Positions 35,266 to 44,044 of a stretch of 64,000 nt of DNA are shown piece by piece. The stretch lies in contig OY762224.2 in the NCBI GenBank assembly GCA_963665265.2, positions 2,232,001 through 2,296,000 on the forward strand. Direction: 5' to 3'. The notes below the pieces were generated by a model. The model did not search any database and had not been told where the DNA came from. It saw only the letters and a program-made list of their open reading frames with translations. The stretch's first letter is position 1, and every line of letters begins with the position of its first letter. The position numbers and the translations under genes are program-made. Source of the stretch: CAXXHQ01 sp963665265. Lineage in GTDB: Bacteria; Planctomycetota; Planctomycetia; Pirellulales; Thermoguttaceae.

Positions 35266-35361
35266 AAATCTTCGGAATTCGACGGGTGGAAAATCGCCCA
35301 ATACGCCGTTAAGGATTCTTGGAGGTTAGGTTGACCTATTCTTTAATACCCCCCGGAACTG

Positions 35362-35367
35362 TATAAT
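35362..35367 (+). promoter_or_regulatory. Candidate -10 box for the metallophosphoesterase gene
   Basis: A perfect TATAAT lies 183 bases upstream of the GTG at 35551. The -35 region at standard spacing (TTCTTT) is poor, so this is only a weak candidate, worth noting because the match of the -10 is exact. Confidence 0.3.
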
Positions 35368-35550
35368 CATTGCAGGAAGTGGATTACGGCTATTCATCGA
35401 AAATTTAGCCCTTCGCGCTTCCTCCGCATAACCTGTATAACATGACATGATATTGCGTGGAATGACCGTCACGCTATCATCGTGCCGCTGTGAAATTAAA
35501 AAGCCTGCCGTTTTTCCTTCATCTCGGGCGCCCTGTCCCCGTCAATTAGC

Positions 35551-36306
35551 GTGAAACTAGCCATCATCAGCGATTTGCATAGCAATTGGGAAAGTCTTGA
35601 AGCGGTCTTGGCCGACATTCGAGACCAAGGCGTTAGCGATATCATTTGCCTCGGCGACTTAGTCGGCTACGGGCCGAATCCGCGCGAAGTGATCGACGCC
35701 GTCATGAAGTGCAAAGTCTGCCTTCTCGGAAACCATGACCAAGGCGCCCTTTTCGATCCCGAAGGCTTTAATTCCGGAGCCGAAAAAGCGATCTTTTGGA
35801 CTCGTTCCCAATTGGAAAACGGCGGCGGTTCGGCCGATACCCGGCAACGTCGCTGGGACTTCTTAGGCGAATTGCCGCGCACCTACCAAATGGAAGGCGG
35901 AAAATATCTCTTCATCCACGGCTCTGCACGCAATCCGCTCAACGAATATGTCTTTCCCGAGGATATTTATAACCGTCGCAAGCTGGAAAAAATCTTCTCG
36001 CTGGTCAATCAGTATTCGTTCCAAGGGCATACCCACGTTCCCGGCGTTTTTACCGAGAGCATGAATTTTCTTCCCCCCGAAGAAATTAATCACGAATATC
36101 GCTTGGGCAACGAAAAACTGATGATCAACGTCGGATCGGTCGGCCAACCGCGCGACGGAAACCCCCGCGCTTGCTATGTCGTCCTCGACGACGACATCAT
36201 CCGTTTCCGCCGGGTGGAGTATCCAGTTGACGTTACCGCCAAGAAGATCTACGCCATTCCCGAGTTGGATAACTTCCTCGGCGATCGGCTTCGTGACGGT
36301 CGTTAA
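35551..36306 (+). CDS. Metallophosphoesterase (YfcE/MJ0936-like)
   Basis: The start is the GTG at 35551. The protein has 251 residues with the full set of dinuclear metal motifs of the calcineurin-like superfamily: ISDLHSNWESLEAV (motif I), CLGDLVGYGPNP (II), LLGNHDQGAL (III), FIHGSARNP (IV) and GHTHVPGV (V). The short form with this layout resembles phosphodiesterases of the YfcE/MJ0936 group acting on phosphodiesters or protein phosphates. The physiological substrate is not known. It is the only gene between tsaB (divergent) and yidC, 230 bases before yidC. Confidence 0.9.
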   Translation: MKLAIISDLHSNWESLEAVLADIRDQGVSDIICLGDLVGYGPNPREVIDAVMKCKVCLLGNHDQGALFDPEGFNSGAEKAIFWTRSQLENGGGSADTRQRRWDFLGELPRTYQMEGGKYLFIHGSARNPLNEYVFPEDIYNRRKLEKIFSLVNQYSFQGHTHVPGVFTESMNFLPPEEINHEYRLGNEKLMINVGSVGQPRDGNPRACYVVLDDDIIRFRRVEYPVDVTAKKIYAIPELDNFLGDRLRDGR

Positions 36307-36535
36307 TTGGCGGGTAGAGCCTGCGGTTTTGCTGAAAAACAACGTTTTTGAGCGTTTTTCTTAGTCGCAAGGGCATTTTCACCCCCTCCTAGAGGTCATT
36401 TCCTCTTTCAGGGGCTTTTCCCCGCTCAATGCGTCGGGTAGAAGTGTATGTTTTACAATTGCGAGAGCGTGCGCCGATTGCATGGTGCCCCGGCGTTTCC
36501 CGCCTTTTTTTCGCCTGCCAAAAACCGGATTTCCG

Positions 36536-38878
36536 ATGGACAACCGACGGTTTAATCGTTTCCTTGTCGTTGCGTTCCTTATGTTCGCCGTCTATATGTG
36601 GGGCGTCAACGCCTACACAAGCCGCAACAACGCTTTGAATAAGGCGAAACAGGTCGCACTCGACGCAAAAAAAGCGGACGAGAAAAAAACGACGGAGAAA
36701 TCCGCCGACGGCGAAGCCAAAAAGTCGGACGAGGCCAAAGTCGATGCGAATAAATCAGCCGACGTCAAACCCGCCGAGCCGGTCGTTGACGCCAAGGAAG
36801 AAGAAGCGGACGTAAAAGAGCTGCCCGAAGAGCCGGAACGTTGGTTCACGCTCGGTTCAGCCGATCCCAATAGCCAATATCGCATGTTGGCGACCTTTTC
36901 CAGCCGAGGCGCAGCCCTCGCTCGAATTGAGCTAAGCCAAACCCGCTACCGCGACATTGACGATCGCTCCGGCTATCTTGGCGAATTGACGATCGACAAC
37001 TCGATCGAAGGCGCAGGCTTGAAAATCGATTACGTCGGCGCCGGAACGCCTGCCGCCAAGGCCGGCCTCAAGCCGGGCGACATTCTTAAGGAATTCGACG
37101 GCGCTCCTGTCTCCTCCGGCAAAACGCTGAAAGATGTCCTACAGAAAAAGAAGCCGGGCAAAAAATACGACCTCGTTTACGTCCGCGACGGCAAAGAGGA
37201 AAAAGCCGCGGTCGAGTTGATTCGCCGTCCGTTGGCCGTCGTCGCTCCGGAAGGAAAAGATCCGCTCTCGATGTTGATGACGTTGGATCAAGTCGGAGAC
37301 AAAAGTTTCTCGGAATTGCAACGCGGAAAAGAGGCGAAGCTCGACGAGGAATTGCCACACGTCGCCCTTCGAAAGTCGGTCTGGACGGTCGCCGAATCGA
37401 CCGAAGACAAAATCGTCTTTCATAAAAAGCTTGCGAAGTTAAAACTCGACGTATATAAAACCTACCAGCTAGTGAAAACGCCGGAAAAAGAACTGAAGAA
37501 CCCGGATTATCCGAGCTACCATCTCGACGTTAGCGTGCGAATCGTTAACAACTCAACCGCCGAACGAGCGATCGCTTATCGTTTGGACGGTCCGACCGGT
37601 TTACCGTTGGAAGGCGCGTGGTACGCCAGCAAGGTGAGTCGAAATTGGGGCGCCGGAGGTCTCCGCGACGTCGTCGTTTCGTTCAATCACGCTACGCCCG
37701 TCATGGTGAATTGCCCGTCGATCGCTATGGACGAGCAACGTAAACGAAACGCCGCTGAAAAAGGCGAAGACTACCTCGTCGTCAACTTGTGGCAGCAAAA
37801 CTCTTTGTCCTATATTGGCGTCGACGCGCAATACTTCGCCGCTACGTTGATCCCGCAACTTCCGAAAGACGAAAAGAAAAATTGGTTCGTCGCCTCCTAT
37901 CCGATTTGCGTCGGACCGGTTAGCGAACAATCCGCGTTTCTCACGCATACCGACGTTTCGTTCCGCTTAATCAGCGAATCGACGACTCTCAAGCCGGGCG
38001 AAGAGCTTTCGCACCAGTTTCAACTTTTTGCCGGCCCAAAGCAAGCTGATTTACTTGGCAAGTACAATTTGGACGAATTGATTTATTACGGCTGGTTTAG
38101 CTGGGTGGCCAAAGTGCTGGCCGTCGTTTTACACTTCTTCTATTCGATCGTGCGGAACTACGGCATCGCAATTATCTTGTTGACCGTTTTGGTTCGCGGC
38201 TGCATGTTCCCCGTGAGCCGCAAGCAGGCTCTCGGCGCCCAGAAGATGGCCGAGATCCAACCCGAAATGAAGAAGATCACCGAGAAGTATAAAAAAGACC
38301 CGCAAGCACGAAACCAGGCGATGCAGGAACTCTACCAGAAGTACAACTACAATCCGCTCAGCGGTTGTTTGCTTCTGTTCGTGCAGTTGCCGATTTTCGT
38401 CGGACTCTATCGCTCGCTGATGGTGGACATTGAATTGCGCGACGCTCCGTTGATCTCCGAAGCGGTTCGCTGGTGCTCGAACTTGGCCGCGCCTGACATG
38501 CTCTTCAATTGGGCGAGCTTCATGCCGGATTGGATCGTCAATGGCCCCGGATTCCTTTGGCTCGGACCGTATTTCAATATCCTGCCGTTCGCCACGATCA
38601 TTCTGTTCATTTGGCAACAGAAGATCATGATGCCGCCGGCCGCCGACGAACAGCAAGCCATGCAGCAGAAAATTATGCAATACATGATGATCGTCATGGG
38701 CGTAATGTTCTTCAAAGTGGCGAGCGGTTTGTGCATCTACTTTATCGCATCGAGTTTGTGGGGCGTCGCCGAGCGCGAGTTCCACCCCAAGCCCGCTAAG
38801 GCCATCGATGCGAAAAACGCGGAAGCCGTCGCCAAAGTTATCGCCGAAAAGAAAGCCAAGCGAAATAAACGTCGCTAA
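36536..38878 (+). CDS. yidC: Membrane protein insertase YidC with a PDZ domain in its periplasmic part
   Basis: I chose the ATG at 36536 (MDNRRFNRFLVVAFLMFAVYMW), which begins at the family-like N-terminal helix; the frame is open to 36482. The order is TM1; about 80 residues of Lys/Ala/Asp/Glu linker; a periplasmic beta domain into which a PDZ-like domain is set (about 155-235: GAGTPAAKAGLKPGDILKEF, VRDGKEEKAAVEL); the rest of the P1-type domain; then the conserved insertase core with TM2-TM6. The core shows YGIAIILLTVLVRGCMFPVS (with the core Arg), the cytoplasmic hairpin (EKYKKDPQARNQAMQELYQK) and SGCLLLFVQLPIFVGLYRSL. Function: inserts and folds inner-membrane proteins with or without SecYEG. 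It is next to mnmE, as in many bacteria. The PDZ insertion is not in classical YidC. Confidence 0.95.
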   Translation: MDNRRFNRFLVVAFLMFAVYMWGVNAYTSRNNALNKAKQVALDAKKADEKKTTEKSADGEAKKSDEAKVDANKSADVKPAEPVVDAKEEEADVKELPEEPERWFTLGSADPNSQYRMLATFSSRGAALARIELSQTRYRDIDDRSGYLGELTIDNSIEGAGLKIDYVGAGTPAAKAGLKPGDILKEFDGAPVSSGKTLKDVLQKKKPGKKYDLVYVRDGKEEKAAVELIRRPLAVVAPEGKDPLSMLMTLDQVGDKSFSELQRGKEAKLDEELPHVALRKSVWTVAESTEDKIVFHKKLAKLKLDVYKTYQLVKTPEKELKNPDYPSYHLDVSVRIVNNSTAERAIAYRLDGPTGLPLEGAWYASKVSRNWGAGGLRDVVVSFNHATPVMVNCPSIAMDEQRKRNAAEKGEDYLVVNLWQQNSLSYIGVDAQYFAATLIPQLPKDEKKNWFVASYPICVGPVSEQSAFLTHTDVSFRLISESTTLKPGEELSHQFQLFAGPKQADLLGKYNLDELIYYGWFSWVAKVLAVVLHFFYSIVRNYGIAIILLTVLVRGCMFPVSRKQALGAQKMAEIQPEMKKITEKYKKDPQARNQAMQELYQKYNYNPLSGCLLLFVQLPIFVGLYRSLMVDIELRDAPLISEAVRWCSNLAAPDMLFNWASFMPDWIVNGPGFLWLGPYFNILPFATIILFIWQQKIMMPPAADEQQAMQQKIMQYMMIVMGVMFFKVASGLCIYFIASSLWGVAEREFHPKPAKAIDAKNAEAVAKVIAEKKAKRNKRR

Positions 38879-38919
38879 AGAGCTCCTCCCCGATCCCTAT
38901 CCCCCGCCCCCTGATTTCG

Positions 38920-40353
38920 ATGCTCGTTCTTGACGACACGATTGTCGCGATTTCATCGGCGCCGGGGGGCGCGATTCGGGGAATCGTGCGAATCAGCGGA
39001 CCTCGCGCGACAACTAGCTTGCGCGAGGTCTTTCGCGTTTCTTGCGGCCTCGACGATTCCTCGCCTATCGTCGAGCCTTGCTTTTTAAAGGGCGAAGTCA
39101 TATTGCCCGGCTTTCATTCGCCGTTGCCGGTCGAAGCCTATTGCTGGCCCCAGGGACGCAGTTACACAGGCCAGGAAGTCGTCGAATTACATACCGTCGG
39201 CTCGCCGCCGCTCCTCGAAGCCCTCGTGCGAACGATCTGTCGCAACGGCGCGCGAACCGCCGAGCCGGGCGAGTTTACCATGCGCGCGTTTCTCTCCGGT
39301 CGAATCGATCTAACCCAGGCCGAGGCCGTCCTCGGCGTGATCGACGCACAAAACGACGCGCAGCTCGACGTCGCCTTGCGCCAACTGGCGGGCGGAATCG
39401 CCGATCCGCTCCATCGACTCCGTGATTCGCTCCTCGATCTCCTTGCGCAGCTCGAAGCGGGTTTTGACTTCGCCGACGAAGACATCTCTTTTATATCTTC
39501 CCAAGAACTGCAAACGAAACTCGACGCGACCCTTGAGGAAGTCGAATCGCTCCGCTGCGGTATGCGGGAACGAACCGATTCCCGCCAAGAAGTGCGCATT
39601 GTCTTACGCGGTCGCCCCAATGCCGGAAAAAGCAGCCTCTTCAACGCCTTGGCCGGCGAAAGGCATGCCATCGTCTCGGCTATGCCCGGCGCCACAAGAG
39701 ACTACTTAACGGCCGAAACGACGATCGGCGAAGTCGCGTGCCGATTGATCGATACGGCCGGTATAGTCGCCGCGGCCCTCTTCCAAACGGAAGACTCAGC
39801 GGTCGCCTCGCTGTCCGCCCCCGATCAAGCCGCACAACTCGCCGCGCAACGCCAAAGCGAACTTGCGCAAATCACGCTCTATTGCGTTGACGCGGCTTGC
39901 TTGCCCGACGATGACGAACTGCGTGAAGTCAGCCTCCTCAATCCGGCCGAGTCGCTGCTCGTTTTAAACAAGGTCGATGCGGCCGACGAAACGGACATGC
40001 GCCGAACCGAAGCGCTTTTCGCCGAACGATTTCATCGCCGTTTTGAGCGAATTAGCTGCCGAACCGGGACGGGAATGGAAGGCCTCCGAAAAAACTTGGA
40101 AACGCTTGCCGTGAACGTTTCGCGAGGCTCAGGCGACGTCGTCGTCAGCACGGCGACCCGCTGTAGCGACTCGCTCGACGCCGGATATGAATGCTTGCGC
40201 CGCGCCCACGATTTGGCGACCAATGAGGCCGGCGAAGAGTTGATCGCCTCGGAAATCCGTTTAGCGCTGGAAGAACTCGGCCGCGTCGCCGGACAAGTCT
40301 ACGCCGACGATGTCCTAGACCGCGTCTTCAGCCGATTCTGTATAGGAAAGTAA
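38920..40353 (+). CDS. mnmE: tRNA modification GTPase MnmE (TrmE), divergent G domain
   Basis: MnmE with MnmG makes cmnm5/nm5 modifications at wobble uridine 34. The protein has 477 residues: tetrahydrofolate-binding N domain (IVAISSAPGGAIRGIVRISG, PFTMRAF-like GEFTMRAFLSGRIDLTQAEA), helical domain and inserted G domain. The P-loop is GRPNAGKSSLFNAL (231-244), DTAG at 278-281 and NKVD at 350-353. The protein ends in FCIGK with the functional Cys. The stretch after DTAG is unusual. Typical DTAGIRxxxxxxExxGIxR is replaced by DTAGIVAAALFQTEDSAVA, and about 25 extra residues (SLSAPDQAAQLAAQRQSELA) lie before the next strand. It starts 41 bases after yidC and is likely co-transcribed. Confidence 0.92.
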   Translation: MLVLDDTIVAISSAPGGAIRGIVRISGPRATTSLREVFRVSCGLDDSSPIVEPCFLKGEVILPGFHSPLPVEAYCWPQGRSYTGQEVVELHTVGSPPLLEALVRTICRNGARTAEPGEFTMRAFLSGRIDLTQAEAVLGVIDAQNDAQLDVALRQLAGGIADPLHRLRDSLLDLLAQLEAGFDFADEDISFISSQELQTKLDATLEEVESLRCGMRERTDSRQEVRIVLRGRPNAGKSSLFNALAGERHAIVSAMPGATRDYLTAETTIGEVACRLIDTAGIVAAALFQTEDSAVASLSAPDQAAQLAAQRQSELAQITLYCVDAACLPDDDELREVSLLNPAESLLVLNKVDAADETDMRRTEALFAERFHRRFERISCRTGTGMEGLRKNLETLAVNVSRGSGDVVVSTATRCSDSLDAGYECLRRAHDLATNEAGEELIASEIRLALEELGRVAGQVYADDVLDRVFSRFCIGK

Positions 40354-40702
40354 AACTGGAATTTCAAAAATCTGCGAGCTTTTGACCAGACGCATGCCCA
40401 GATTCTTCTTCCGTGAATAGACGTCCAGGTTTAGGTTTGCCGCACTTCGAGCGTGAAGAGGTATAAAACGGTTCCGATTTCAAACTGCGCATTTTACCTC
40501 GCGGTTCACTCGTCTTGCGTTTTTACGAGAGGACGTTTTTAAGAGGCGGCTATCCCCGTTTCATCCCTCATTCTTTTAAAAGCCTCCCTCGACGGACGGG
40601 CTGTTTTTTCCCTTTCGGCACATAGAATTCTAGTGGAGAGGAAGCTAATCGCTTTGACGCGAAACTTATCGACTTTTCTTGTTCGATATAAGGAGGTGCG
40701 TC
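40354..40702. other. Intergenic region after mnmE
   Basis: 349 bases. The only feature is the weak terminator candidate at 40581-40609. No gene, tRNA or clear promoter seen. Confidence 0.4.
40581..40609 (+). terminator. Possible terminator after mnmE
   Basis: A short imperfect hairpin (AGCC at 40581 pairing with GGGCT at 40598, few continuous pairs) followed by a run of six T. The distance from the mnmE stop is about 230 bases. The stem is weak, so the call is tentative. Confidence 0.4.
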
Positions 40703-40891
40703 ATGATGAGTTTAGAACGGCTGGAAGAGGAGCAGTGGAACCTGCTCATTGAGCTTCTGGAACGGGAGCACAGCGAACTGCCCGTCGAGATCCGGCATAC
40801 GAGAAACGCCGAGGTTCGTAACGAGTTACACCATCGCGCCGAAATCGTGAACGATCTTCTAACGAGAATGCGGATGCCGGTCGCGGCTTAG
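40703..40891 (+). CDS. Small helical protein, 62 residues, unknown function
   Basis: The ATG at 40703 has one of the best ribosome-binding sites in the window (AAGGAGGTG, 7 bases upstream), the main evidence for this gene. The protein (MMSLERLEEEQWNLLIELLE, then RNELHHRAEIVNDLLTRMR) is highly charged and likely all-helical, with no cysteine, signal peptide or membrane helix. No family recognised; similar tiny helical proteins in this phylum are unannotated. It is isolated, 350 bases after mnmE and convergent with spoVG. Confidence 0.75.
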   Translation: MMSLERLEEEQWNLLIELLEREHSELPVEIRHTRNAEVRNELHHRAEIVNDLLTRMRMPVAA

Positions 40892-41110
40892 GTGACTCCG
40901 AGGTAGCGACGTCCGAACGCATTTCGTCGCTTGCCGGGGCCTCAGGGCGAGTCCGGACTAGCGGCGCCTTGCTCCGCGTATGTTTCTCCAGGGTTTCCTA
41001 ACTGGCAAGCGAGGCGTTCTAATCGCTGGATAGTTCGTTGTCTGCGCTGGATTTGACCGACGGCGGTTAAAGATTCTTTCCGATCAAGGCAGGAAATTAT
41101 AGAAAAAGTC

Positions 41111-41140
41111 GCCGCCCCGATAGAAAACTACCGGAGCGGC
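41111..41140 (-). terminator. Rho-independent terminator of the spoVG-ispE operon
   Basis: On the minus strand a 13-base-pair stem (GCCGCTCCGGTAG with CTATCGGGGCGGC, including two G-T pairs) and a TTTT loop is followed by GACTTTTTCT. It lies 30 bases after the stop of spoVG at 41171. Confidence 0.88.
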
Positions 41141-41170
41141 AATATGCGGGATGCTATTCGTCTTGAAAGT

Positions 41171-41734
41171 CTAAAATACGCCGGCCCCGAATTCGCCTCG
41201 GGCCGATTTGTCGGGCTGGGGGGCGGCATAGGGCGTTTTGTGCGGACCTTGCGGTCGCTCCGCTCCTTGGAACGAGGTCGGCACGACCCCGGAAGAACGG
41301 AGCGTCAAATCAACGTCGCCGCCGTCGAAATCGTCGTAGCTGGGAACATATCCTGGCAACTTCGAACGCTTCTTTTCTTCCTCGAACGCGGCGATGACCC
41401 TTTGTTGGATCAATTCGCGGCAAGCGGAATTGATGGGGTGGGCGATGTCGGCGTACAACTTCGCGCGACCGTCATCGTCTTTTAGCGCTTGGTGATCTTT
41501 GAGCCGGGCGCCGCATTGATTGCAATGCGCGGCGCGAAGGTGATTTTTGCAACCGCAATGCGGGCAATGCGCAGTCAACTTTCGACTGGGCATCGCCACG
41601 AACGGTCCGGTAGCTCCTTCGATGATCTTCAAATCACGAACGACGAAGGCGTCATCAAAAGTAATCGAACAGAACGCTTGCAGCCGCTCCCCCGGCTCTT
41701 CCATGAGCTTAACGCGAACCTCGGTGATTTCCAC
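41171..41734 (-). CDS. spoVG: SpoVG-family protein with an inserted zinc ribbon
   Basis: The N-terminal half is SpoVG: EITEVRVKLMEEPGERLQAF, ITFDDAFVVRDLKIIEG and PFVAMPSRK. Immediately after PFVAMPSRK, where normal SpoVG continues with a short loop, about 40 residues carry a treble-clef-like zinc ribbon (CPHCGCKNHLRAAHCNQCGA). The SpoVG fold resumes with ADIAHPINSACRELIQQRVI. A low-complexity tail (PQGPHKTPYAAPQPDKS) ends the protein, 187 residues against about 95-100 for SpoVG. SpoVG binds nucleic acid and regulates development and surface properties; the ribbon probably adds a binding surface. It is downstream of ispE by 28 bases. ispE and spoVG are also close in Bacillus. Confidence 0.9.
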   Translation of the reverse strand: MEITEVRVKLMEEPGERLQAFCSITFDDAFVVRDLKIIEGATGPFVAMPSRKLTAHCPHCGCKNHLRAAHCNQCGARLKDHQALKDDDGRAKLYADIAHPINSACRELIQQRVIAAFEEEKKRSKLPGYVPSYDDFDGGDVDLTLRSSGVVPTSFQGAERPQGPHKTPYAAPQPDKSARGEFGAGVF

Positions 41735-41761
41735 GGCCGTTCTCCTTACGATACGGGCGAA

Positions 41762-42736
41762 TCATATGCAACCACGTACGGCAAAAACGCGACCAAGCGA
41801 TAGAGCGTCAAGCCTTCGTGCGACATGTCTCGCATGCGCGGCATGCCGGCAAAGGCCGAAATACGCTGTACCGCTCCCGCTCATTCCGTGCCCAAGGCAG
41901 TCCGACCGTGAAAAGACCGCCTGCAATCGATCGATCCAAGGGCAAAGCTCTTGGGCGACGGGTTGCAAACGATTAAATAGCAGTCGGCCGGCCTCGGCTT
42001 TGTCGCCTTTACGTAAGGCGTCGATTAGCGGAAGAACGGACTCAGGGTGTGCGGCGGGGCGGCATTTGCCATAAACCGTCGCCGTCGAAAGGCCGACAGG
42101 AGGTCGTACCACGACAAAATGGAGCGATCCGATTCCGCTTGTCGATTCAATAATTTCGCCCCGACCGCGACAAACGGCGGGACCGCCGACAAGGAAAAAA
42201 GGGACGTCGCTGCCAATCTCGGCGGCAAGCTGGGCAAGAGCCTCGACCGACCAATGAAGTCCCCAACCGACGTTCGCTGCCAACAATGCGGCCGCTGCGT
42301 CGCTCGATCCGCCGCCCATTCCGGCAGCGGTCGGGATCCGCTTCACTAGGTCAATTCGGGCTCCGTCGCGAACTTCCGCACGTCGTCGGAGCAATTCAAC
42401 CGCCCGAACAACCAAATTTCGTTCGTCGCGCGGGATATCGCCGAGATCGCCTGACCATTGAGACGAAAAGCCAAGGGATAAGCCGCACGAAAATACTATT
42501 CTTGGATTCGTCTCCGGACGAAAACGAATCGTATCGAACAATGCGACAGGAAGCATGAGCGATTCTATCTCATGGTAACCGTCGTCGCGTTTTGCTTTTA
42601 CCTCAAAAAATAAATTGAGTTTGGCGGGCGCCTGGACCAGCGTTTCCGCCTGGGATCGGCGGACGTTCATGATGAGCTTCTCCGATGCAAGCCGATCCAT
42701 GCCCCCCTTGTTGCCAAGAAAGGCACCTACTATCAT
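41762..42736 (-). CDS. ispE: 4-diphosphocytidyl-2-C-methyl-D-erythritol kinase IspE
   Basis: GHMP kinase of the MEP isoprenoid pathway: ATP-dependent phosphorylation of CDP-ME at the 2-hydroxyl, in the cytoplasm. The protein starts with PAKLNLFFEVKAKRDDGYHEI, the family N-terminus. The ATP-binding GHMP motif is KRIPTAAGMGGGSSDAAAALLAA and the third motif is GSDVPFFLVGGPA. A C-terminal GMSGSGTAYFGLC completes the site. ATGs at 42736, 42700 and 42670 are possible; family length favours the last two. It forms an operon with spoVG. Confidence 0.94.
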   Translation of the reverse strand: MIVGAFLGNKGGMDRLASEKLIMNVRRSQAETLVQAPAKLNLFFEVKAKRDDGYHEIESLMLPVALFDTIRFRPETNPRIVFSCGLSLGFSSQWSGDLGDIPRDERNLVVRAVELLRRRAEVRDGARIDLVKRIPTAAGMGGGSSDAAAALLAANVGWGLHWSVEALAQLAAEIGSDVPFFLVGGPAVCRGRGEIIESTSGIGSLHFVVVRPPVGLSTATVYGKCRPAAHPESVLPLIDALRKGDKAEAGRLLFNRLQPVAQELCPWIDRLQAVFSRSDCLGHGMSGSGTAYFGLCRHAAHARHVARRLDALSLGRVFAVRGCI

Positions 42737-43393
42737 GCTGCGGATTCTAACGCAAGCTTCTATCTACGTCAATCGGGGACTGTCACGCATTTCTTAGTAA
42801 AATAAAAGAAATTTCCACATTTTTCGCATGCCGCTGGGGCTTTTGGGGGATTGCCGTAAGATAAAATTGGCATGCGTTTTATGTCAATTCGTAGATCGAT
42901 ATCGGCGCCAACTTCCTCATTTTTTTCTGACGCAAGCCTTGCTTTGGTCTTCTTTGTCGAGCGTTTTTGGCGCAAGCATTGCACGCAAACTCGTCAATCC
43001 CCCTTGCTTTTTAGGGGCGTCGGAATTACTAATAGATAGATAAGTTTTTAGCGATTCCAACTTCCCGCCGCGTTGCCTCCCTGTGTTTGTCCCGCTCCGC
43101 GTTTTGTCGCTTCGCTCCATACATTTAGCATGTTTTTCCTGCATTTACCTGCGGTTTTTCGCCGTGGTTTGTTTGTCGGATTCAATGCTATTTTTCAGCA
43201 GGGACGTTGAAAAGCGATGTCCCTGAACGGAAATGCATCGGGCTTGATCTAAAGTAATAATTTGACGATCATTTGCGCTTTGAAAGTTTGGTTTCGCGAC
43301 GCGTCGCCGAGAAGGATCGTTTCGCGACGGAGTTAGGACTGCCGGACGACGGCTCCGACTTGCACTCAAAATCTACCTTTGCAAATTCAATAG
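42737..43393. other. Non-coding stretch upstream of ispE and the CheY-like gene
   Basis: 657 bases between divergent ispE and the response regulator gene. Reading both strands I see no tRNA, gene or repeat. It holds the divergent promoters and is the second-longest gene-free stretch in the window, so an undescribed RNA is possible but unsupported. Confidence 0.4.
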
Positions 43394-43810
43394 ATGGTTC
43401 CCCGAATGGCCGCAGCAAAAAAACAAACCGAAGCCGAAACCGTTGCCCCCAAGAAAATTCTGCTCGTTGACGATGATCGCGAGATCATCGAGTCGATGCG
43501 GATCGCTTTGGAAGCCTCCGGTTACGCCGTTCTGATCGCACGCGACGGAAACCAAGGATTGGTCCTTGCCGAACGCGAGGATCCCGACTTGGTGATTCTC
43601 GATATGATGATGCCGAAACGTAGCGGCTTTTTGGTTCTCGAAAAGCTTCGCCGCACCCGACAAGTTCCCGTTCGCATCATTATGGTGACGGCCAACGAGG
43701 GAAGTCGGCACAAGGCCTATGCCGAAATGCTCGGCGTGGACGACTACATCCGCAAACCGTTCGCCATGGATCGCCTGCTGAACGCCGTTGATCGCCTGCT
43801 GGGAAATTAG
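43394..43810 (+). CDS. Single-domain response regulator (CheY-like)
   Basis: The protein has 138 residues; ATGs at 43394 and 43406 are both possible. The receiver has all key residues: KILLVDDDREIIES with the acidic triad, LVILDMMMPKRSG with the phospho-acceptor Asp, VRIIMVTANEG with the Thr switch, and DDYIRKPFAMDRLLN with the conserved Lys. No output domain, so it is a phosphate shuttle or acts by protein contact. No kinase gene is adjacent; the nearest hybrid kinase is at 31126-34329. A terminator follows at 43904. Confidence 0.93.
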   Translation: MVPRMAAAKKQTEAETVAPKKILLVDDDREIIESMRIALEASGYAVLIARDGNQGLVLAEREDPDLVILDMMMPKRSGFLVLEKLRRTRQVPVRIIMVTANEGSRHKAYAEMLGVDDYIRKPFAMDRLLNAVDRLLGN

Positions 43811-43903
43811 CGAGTTTCCGTCCAGGGATCTCTGCGGCGCGTCTCTTGGACAACGGCGTCGAATCGTCGTCAAACCAGTCTAAATCGAAATCAACGACTC
43901 AAA

Positions 43904-43937
43904 CGTCCTCGGTTCCCTCCGTCGGGAGCCGAGGACG
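43904..43937 (+). terminator. Rho-independent terminator after the CheY-like gene
   Basis: CGTCCTCGG pairs with CCGAGGACG, extended inward by TTCCC/GGGAG, followed by GCTTTGTTTTG. It lies 94 bases after the stop at 43810. Confidence 0.8.
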
Positions 43938-44044
43938 GCTTTGTTTTGCGGGCCTTCGTACCCCATTTCTTCCGATTTCTCCGTTGAATTCGCCTCCGTG
44001 TGAGCTACCTTTGAGGGGATATATATGCCTTTGCTCCGGGAATC

